Below are positions 59,565-64,000 of a DNA stretch of 64,000 nt, piece by piece. This stretch comes from Hymenobacter sediminicola (GTDB taxonomy: Bacteria; Bacteroidota; Bacteroidia; Cytophagales; Hymenobacteraceae), in NCBI RefSeq assembly GCF_014250515.1, contig NZ_CP060202.1, positions 3,655,001 through 3,719,000 on the forward strand, read 5' to 3'. The number at the start of each line of letters is the position of its first letter. The first letter of the stretch is position 1. Below the pieces are notes generated by a model, which did no database searches, was not told the origin of the DNA, and saw only the letters and a program-made list of their open reading frames with translations. The position numbers and the translations under genes were made by a program.

Positions 59565-60317
59565 CTAGAGCATGCCTTCGTCGGCAAAGCTGTAGTAACC
59601 AGAATCGGTGTAGATGAGGTGGTCGAGAATGGGCAGGTCGAGGAACTGGCCCGCTTCCTTGAGCTTGCGGGTGAGGGCAATGTCAGCGGCGCTGGGGTTG
59701 CGGTTGCCGCTGGGATGGTTGTGGACGAGGATGACCGACGAGGCCAGTTGCTCCAGCGCCTCCTTAAAAATCAGCTTGGGGTCGGCGACGGTGCCCGCCA
59801 CGCCGCCCCGGCTGATGCTGATGGTGCGCATCACCACATTAGCACGGTTGAGCAGTACCACCCAAAATTCTTCGTGCGGCAAGTCCTGCAGGTGGGGCTG
59901 CACCACGCGGTAGATGTCGCGGGAGTTAGTGATGGTAGTGCGGGCCGGCGCATCGGCCTCTTTGCGGCGGCGGCCCAGCTCCAGGGCGGCCACAATGGTT
60001 ATGGCTTTGGCCTCGCCGATGCCTTTCTGGCGCATCAGCTCTTTCAGCGAGAAGCGGGCTAGCGCATTGAGGTCGTTGTTGGCAGCATTCAGCACCAGCT
60101 TGGCTACATCCACAGCCGAGAGTTTGGCGGTGCCGGAACCCAGCAGAATGGCCAGCAGCTCGGCGTCGGAAAGGGCGGCGCGGCCTTTCTGCATCAGCTT
60201 TTCGCGGGGTCGGTCTTCCTCGGCCCAGCTTTTGATGCCAAAGGAAGCAGGCGTTTCATACGGGGCCGGTATAGGGCCAGCGGGTATATTTTCGGTCAGA
60301 TTGTCAAACTCTTGCAT
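59565..60317 (-). CDS. radC: RadC family JAB-domain protein
   Basis: 250 residues. The N-terminal UPF0758 helix-hairpin-helix part ('SWAEEDRPREKLMQKGRAAL', 'SDAELLAILLGSGT') is followed by the JAB/MPN metal site 'VILVHNHPSGNRNPSAADIA' (His-x-His and Asp) and the closing 'LDLPILDHLIYTDSGYYSFA'. Despite the name, a direct role in DNA repair is disputed; the domain has deubiquitinase-like metal protease geometry. It is divergent from the phosphoesterase gene. Confidence 0.92.
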   Translation of the reverse strand: MQEFDNLTENIPAGPIPAPYETPASFGIKSWAEEDRPREKLMQKGRAALSDAELLAILLGSGTAKLSAVDVAKLVLNAANNDLNALARFSLKELMRQKGIGEAKAITIVAALELGRRRKEADAPARTTITNSRDIYRVVQPHLQDLPHEEFWVVLLNRANVVMRTISISRGGVAGTVADPKLIFKEALEQLASSVILVHNHPSGNRNPSAADIALTRKLKEAGQFLDLPILDHLIYTDSGYYSFADEGML

Positions 60318-60430
60318 AGGGCACCGTTGTTGTAGCGCCCGGAAAATAAAGCAAAAACCTCGTTTCCCCGTCTACTCCACTGCACCTGCCCGGTGAACCA
60401 ATTCCGGCTGGCCGAGTTTCTACCCCCGAT

Positions 60431-61687
60431 ATGTTTCGTTCTCTTTCTGGTATTCTGTTTCTGCTGCTGTTTCTGGCCGCCGAATGGTACGGCTTCCAGG
60501 CCATCCGTACGGCGCTGCACAGCGCTTCTCCCGTCACGCGCAAAACCGCCGATTTTTTCTATTGGCTCATTACGGTGCTGCTCTGGGGCATTGCCATTTG
60601 GGCTATGGCTACCCGGGCGCAGGGCCACGCGCCCTACAAAGCGTACCTAACCAGTATATTGCTGGGGCTGCTGGTAGCCAAACTGGTCGTGCTGCTGTTC
60701 CTGTTCCCCGAAGACCTAGTGCGTGGCGTCCGCTGGCTGGTTCAGCGCTTTTCCGGCCAGCCGGCCAACTCGTCGGGCACGGCTATTTCGCGTAGCGAGT
60801 TCCTGAGCAAAGCCGCGCTGCTTACCGCTGCCGTGCCATTTGTGGCGCTAGCATGGGGAATGCTGAAAGGTGCCACCGACTACCGCGTGAAGCGCGTGAC
60901 CCTGCGCTTTCCCAACCTGCCCGCCTCGTTTGATGGATTCAAACTGTTGCAGATTTCGGACCTCCACACTGGCAGCTTCGCCAGCAAAGAGCCTTTGCAG
61001 CGTGCGGTGGCGCTTATCAATCAGCAAAACGCCGACCTCGTGGTGATGACCGGCGACTTGGTCAACAACATTGCCACGGAGGTAGAAGACCACATCGAGA
61101 CGCTGGCCCAAATCCAGAGCAAGGTGCAGAAGCTGTCTATTCTGGGCAACCACGACTACGCCGACTATGTGGACTGGACCGAGCAGGGCGGCGCGGCGGC
61201 CAAAACTGCCAACTTGGACCGGCTCAAGCAGAATCACGCCAAAATAGGCTGGAAATTGCTTCTTGATGAGGCACACCACTTGGAGCGCGACGGCGAGAAA
61301 ATTGTCATTCTGGGCATTCAGAACTGGGGCGCGGCCATGCGCTTCCCTAAGTACGGCGACCTGGCCAAGGCCCATGCCGCCGCCGATCCGTCAGTGCCCT
61401 TCAAGATCCTGCTTTCGCACGACCCCTCTCACTGGGATGCGCAGGTCCGCCCTGAGTTTCCGGATGTGGACCTGACGCTTTCCGGCCATACGCACGGCAT
61501 GCAGTTCGGTGTGAATCTGCCCTTCTTCAAGTGGAGCCCGGTGCAGTACGTGTATAAGCAGTGGGCCGGGCTGTATCAGCAAGGCAAGCAGTACCTGTAC
61601 GTGAATACCGGGCTCGGCTATATCGGCTACCCAGGCCGTGTGGGGTTCCTGCCCGAAATTACCGTGTTTGAGTTGCGCCGGGCTTAG
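60431..61687 (+). CDS. Metallophosphoesterase with N-terminal membrane helices (YkuE-like)
   Basis: 418 residues. About three to four membrane helices in the first 145 residues ('GILFLLLFLAAEWYGFQAIR', 'FYWLITVLLWGIAIWAMATR', 'LTSILLGLLVAKLVVLLFLF', 'ALLTAAVPFVALAWGML'), then the calcineurin-like phosphoesterase: 'LLQISDLHTGSF', 'LVVMTGDLVNN', 'ILGNHDYADYV', 'ILLSHDPSHWD', 'LTLSGHTHGMQFG'. All metal ligands are present. Members cleave cyclic nucleotides or lipid pyrophosphates such as UDP-diacylglucosamine; the substrate is not known here. Confidence 0.92.
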   Translation: MFRSLSGILFLLLFLAAEWYGFQAIRTALHSASPVTRKTADFFYWLITVLLWGIAIWAMATRAQGHAPYKAYLTSILLGLLVAKLVVLLFLFPEDLVRGVRWLVQRFSGQPANSSGTAISRSEFLSKAALLTAAVPFVALAWGMLKGATDYRVKRVTLRFPNLPASFDGFKLLQISDLHTGSFASKEPLQRAVALINQQNADLVVMTGDLVNNIATEVEDHIETLAQIQSKVQKLSILGNHDYADYVDWTEQGGAAAKTANLDRLKQNHAKIGWKLLLDEAHHLERDGEKIVILGIQNWGAAMRFPKYGDLAKAHAAADPSVPFKILLSHDPSHWDAQVRPEFPDVDLTLSGHTHGMQFGVNLPFFKWSPVQYVYKQWAGLYQQGKQYLYVNTGLGYIGYPGRVGFLPEITVFELRRA

Positions 61688-61717
61688 TTGATCCTGCCGG
61701 ATACATCTCGAAAGCAG

Positions 61718-61747
61718 AGCCGCCGCAGTAACCTGTGGCGGCTTTTT
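61718..61747 (+). terminator. Terminator after the phosphoesterase gene
   Basis: AGCCGCC / GGCGGCT stem with a TTTTT run, 31 bases after the stop. Confidence 0.85.
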
Positions 61748-61851
61748 CGTTTGTGTTTTTTCCGTTTGGTAACCGCTAAGGAAGCTGTACCGTATACGCG
61801 CCATTAGGATTTTCCTACCCTACTCTCTCCTTTTCCACAACCTCTCTAGTC

Positions 61852-62505
61852 ATGAAAAAGACCCTGTTCCTTCTGTCGGCAGTTGCCTCCCTCTCTCTGG
61901 CATCCTGCTCCGACAACAAAACCACCGATACGGCCACAACCACTTCGGGTGATGGCATGACAACTACCACGACTACGACCACCACCACGGCGTATTCGGA
62001 TGAGGCTATTCAGCAGCGCGCCGACCGGATTGCAGCTGCTATGGCCGCAAAAATGAAGTTTGACGACGCTACCCGTGAGAAGGTACGCACGGTGTACATC
62101 AACCGCGGCAAGCGCCTGGGCGAGCTGCAAACCCAGTATGCCACCGATACCACCGGTATGGCTGCGGCCATGCGGACGGCCTATTCTGATGCCGACATGG
62201 AGCTGAAAACCGTCTTCACAGACCCCACGCAGTATTCGGCCTACGAGTCGAGCCGCACGGAATACATGGATGACATGTACATGGACGACGCTTCGATGCA
62301 GGCCAACTCGACGGACATGAGCACGACGACCACTGAAACGTCGGGCACTGCCGCCGGTACTGCTACGGAAGTCAGCAAGATGAAAGTAAAAGCCGACGGC
62401 GACGTAAAAATCAAAGACGTGGACGGCAACAAAATGAAGATGGACGGCGACGATGGCACCGTGAAAGCCAAAACCGCCGACGGTGACAAAGTAAAAGCCG
62501 AGTAG
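61852..62505 (+). CDS. Lipoprotein with Thr tract and Lys/Asp-rich repeat end
   Basis: 217 residues with lipobox 'LSLASC' (Cys19). A Thr-rich tract (about residues 36-46), a helical domain ('AIQQRADRIAAAMAAKMKFD', 'VRTVYINRGKRLGELQTQYA'), a second Thr/Ser tract and a C-terminal tail of short alternating repeats of K-V-K-A-D-G-D type ('MKVKADGDVKIKDVDGNKMK', 'AKTADGDKVKAE'). The tail would make paired acidic/basic strands. No family recognised. Confidence 0.75.
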   Translation: MKKTLFLLSAVASLSLASCSDNKTTDTATTTSGDGMTTTTTTTTTTAYSDEAIQQRADRIAAAMAAKMKFDDATREKVRTVYINRGKRLGELQTQYATDTTGMAAAMRTAYSDADMELKTVFTDPTQYSAYESSRTEYMDDMYMDDASMQANSTDMSTTTTETSGTAAGTATEVSKMKVKADGDVKIKDVDGNKMKMDGDDGTVKAKTADGDKVKAE

Positions 62506-62610
62506 TCTTCTGCTGTATTTAGCAAAGCGAAATAGGCTGCTTACCCGAAATCCACACCATTCGTCGGTATGAATTTTTAGTTGGCCGATTATTGTTTCTC
62601 TTTTCCCGGA

Positions 62611-62644
62611 AAAGCCCGAACCTGCAACGGTCCGGGCTTTTTTT
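62611..62644 (+). terminator. Intrinsic terminator
   Basis: AAAGCCCG / CGGGCTTT stem with a seven-T end, about 105 bases after the lipoprotein stop and 48 before the next start. Confidence 0.85.
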
Positions 62645-62692
62645 GGCTCTGTTGTTGGCTACCTTGCCGGTTGCTGGCGTTATTTCTGGTTG

Positions 62693-63394
62693 ATGAGCTA
62701 TCTGAATTTACTTTTTGGCGCTGTGTCGCACCTGCTCCGGCCTTTGGTCAGCAGCGTGAGGTTCTTGGCTGGTTTCGTGCTGCTACTCCTGTTTTCTGGT
62801 ACAGCCCGCGCCCAAGTGCGCGTGTCGGGCTCGGTGCTGGAAGCCGGCACAGGCCGCTCGATTCCGGGGGCCGCCGTCATTGTGCAGGGTACAGGCCGGG
62901 GTACCGTCGCCGACCCCGAAGGCGACTTTCGCATTGATGTAGGCAACCGCGACACGCTGGTTTTTCGGGCCGTAGGCTTCAAGACGCGTCGCGTGCCGAT
63001 GGGCAATACCGGTCTTTCGCAGCTGGTTATTCAGGTGGCTATGATGCGCGACAGTGTGATGCTGGGCGAAGTGCGCGTAACGGAAGGCCGCCCCGACAGG
63101 GCCGCCATCAACCGGGCGCTGCGCAATATCAAGAGGCCCAGCACCGCGCCTGCCAGCGCCGTGAAGCGCCCCCCGGCTCCCCGGCCCCTGTTCCCCGTCG
63201 ACTCGATTGCGCCGCGAGCAGTAGTGCCTACTCTGGCCAGCCCCGTCAGTCTGATTTATGAGCAATTCTCACGGGCCGGCAAGGAGCGCCGCAAAATGGA
63301 GGAAATCCAAGCTCAGGAAGCCGCCGAAAAGGCCCAGAAGGCACGTTTGAAATACAACAAGAACTTCAAGGACAACCGTGGCTACGAAGAGTAG
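62693..63394 (+). CDS. Carboxypeptidase-regulatory-like domain protein, exported
   Basis: 233 residues. The ATG at 62693 is preferred over an adjacent TTG (62690). A hydrophobic segment ending 'LFSGTARAQ' near residue 40 is the signal. Then the CarboxypepD_reg-like fold: 'VRVSGSVLEAGTGRSIPGAA', 'VADPEGDFRIDVGNRDTLVF', 'AVGFKTRRVP', as found at the start of TonB receptors, but here alone. The C-terminal part is a Pro-rich linker and a charged helix. It might be a surface or periplasmic binding protein. Confidence 0.82.
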   Translation: MSYLNLLFGAVSHLLRPLVSSVRFLAGFVLLLLFSGTARAQVRVSGSVLEAGTGRSIPGAAVIVQGTGRGTVADPEGDFRIDVGNRDTLVFRAVGFKTRRVPMGNTGLSQLVIQVAMMRDSVMLGEVRVTEGRPDRAAINRALRNIKRPSTAPASAVKRPPAPRPLFPVDSIAPRAVVPTLASPVSLIYEQFSRAGKERRKMEEIQAQEAAEKAQKARLKYNKNFKDNRGYEE

Positions 63395-63427
63395 CTGGTG
63401 AGGTGGTAACGTAGCTGGATAAAGAAA

Positions 63428-63444
63428 ATCATGCTGAGCATGAT
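63428..63444. repeat. Small palindrome before uvsE
   Basis: ATCATGCTGAGCATGAT: 8-base arms with a 1-base centre. The CATGCTGAGC core matches the arms of the 96-bp element at 10007-10102. Confidence 0.5.
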
Positions 63445-63490
63445 GCTGTTCTTTACCAACCCACCACCCGACCAACTCGTAAGCCCGAAG

Positions 63491-64000
63491 ATGAAAATCG
63501 GGTATCCTTGTATCAATCAGTCACTCGACTGCACTTCCTCGACTACATTCCGGCTGGCTTCCTACTCCGATGAGCGGGTAGAGCAGACCGTGGCAGCCAA
63601 TCTGGCGTGTCTGCAGCGCATTCTGGAGTATAATGTGGCGCATGGACTGCTGTTCTTTCGTATCAGTTCCGGCATTGTGCCGTTTGGCTCTCACCCCGTC
63701 AACACCTTTCCCTGGCAGAGCCGCTTCGCACCAGAGTTCCGGGCCATTGGCGACTATATAAAGGCCCACAACATGCGGGTGTCGTTGCACCCCGACCAGT
63801 TTGTGGTGCTCAACTCGCCCAGCGCTGATATTGTGCAGCGCAGCATTTCCGAGCTGGTGTATCAGGGGTCGATGCTGGACTTGATGGGTCTCGACAACAC
63901 GGCCAAACTACAGATCCATCTGGGCGGCCTCTACGGCGACCGGGACGCGGCTATTGAGCGGTTTATCGCCACATTTCATACCCTCCCAGCAGCAGTGCAG
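63491..64000 (+). CDS. uvsE: UV damage endonuclease UvsE (partial)
   Basis: The first 170 codons, open to the window edge. 'MKIGYPCINQSLDCTSSTTF' is the UVDE opening; 'VAANLACLQRILEYNVAHGL', 'FFRISSGIVPFGSHPVNTFP', 'MRVSLHPDQFVVLNSPSADI' and 'AKLQIHLGGLYGDRDAAIER' follow, with the metal-binding His residues of the TIM-barrel fold. UVDE nicks DNA 5' to UV photoproducts and starts alternative excision repair. The rest lies beyond the window. Confidence 0.93.
   Translation, partial: MKIGYPCINQSLDCTSSTTFRLASYSDERVEQTVAANLACLQRILEYNVAHGLLFFRISSGIVPFGSHPVNTFPWQSRFAPEFRAIGDYIKAHNMRVSLHPDQFVVLNSPSADIVQRSISELVYQGSMLDLMGLDNTAKLQIHLGGLYGDRDAAIERFIATFHTLPAAVQ

Noticed and set aside
1..64000. tRNA or rRNA genes, CRISPR array, complete insertion sequence, prophage
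   Set aside because: I found no T-loop motif with flanking acceptor pairing, no regularly spaced repeats, no transposase or phage protein in any frame.

Overview
The window reads as a chromosomal segment of a GC-rich (about 58-60% by eye) Bacteroidota bacterium, most likely Cytophagales and Hymenobacter-like. The evidence is a TonB-dependent receptor paired with a DUF4249 lipoprotein, many lipoproteins and small outer-membrane barrels, DUF6252, 2TM and DUF4249 families, ZapA next to RNase Y and PheT, and promoters of the Bacteroidota type (TTG, 19-20 bases, TAnnTTTG), the best being upstream of sucD and of the 2TM gene. I saw no rRNA, tRNA, CRISPR array, phage or complete insertion sequence. 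The genus is inference.

Layout. 1-6.8 kb: end of pbpC, then a TolC / membrane-fusion / RND pump operon. 6.9-14.7 kb: esterase, small envelope proteins, a DUF779-aldehyde dehydrogenase pair divergent from an AraC regulator, a DUF416 protein and an MFS exporter. 14.8-18.2 kb: RfbD and a putative DNA-repair pair (radical SAM protein and its DUF4130-type partner) with a small Cys-rich ORF between them. 18.6-24.8 kb: a BamA/TamA-like barrel, a DUF6252 lipoprotein with a decayed tandem copy, the RNA-binding protein CvfB, and small membrane or redox genes. 25.2-33.0 kb (minus strand): an ECF sigma / anti-sigma / adhesin-like / two-barrel operon, then a TonB receptor with DUF4249. 33.2-36.7 kb: OmpH-like chaperone, then aspartoacylase-like hydrolase, RimK-like ATP-grasp ligase and an aspartyl-protease-like protein. 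36.8-43.9 kb: PQQ-type sugar dehydrogenase, 2TM and DoxX-like proteins, hydrolase, DUF502, ispH, cmk, two unknowns and an overlooked 52-residue lipoprotein. 43.9-48.4 kb: adenine deaminase, response regulator, cysteine synthase, sucD. 48.4-53.4 kb: four paralogous barrel-like lipoproteins around a disulfide oxidoreductase. 53.7-60.3 kb: rny, zapA, a coiled-coil protein, pheT, DUF1684, radC. 60.4-64 kb: metallophosphoesterase, lipoprotein, carboxypeptidase-regulatory-like protein and the start of uvsE.

Working together: the pump genes form one tripartite exporter; sigma, anti-sigma and envelope genes overlap by 4 bases and form a self-contained envelope-stress or surface-signalling operon; radical SAM and DUF4130 proteins form a predicted DNA repair or modification unit; RimK-like, protease-like and deacylase genes form a predicted amino-acid ligation/removal set. 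Most of the rest is housekeeping.

Notable non-coding structure: several very long near-perfect or perfect palindromes between genes (the largest, 72 bp with no loop, joins sucD to a convergent lipoprotein gene), two 96-bp inverted-repeat elements, and a recurring 12-base motif in the lipoprotein-paralogue region. I found no clear-cut new defence or biosynthetic system; the most open questions are the lipoprotein family, the small ORF in the radical-SAM operon and the long palindromes.
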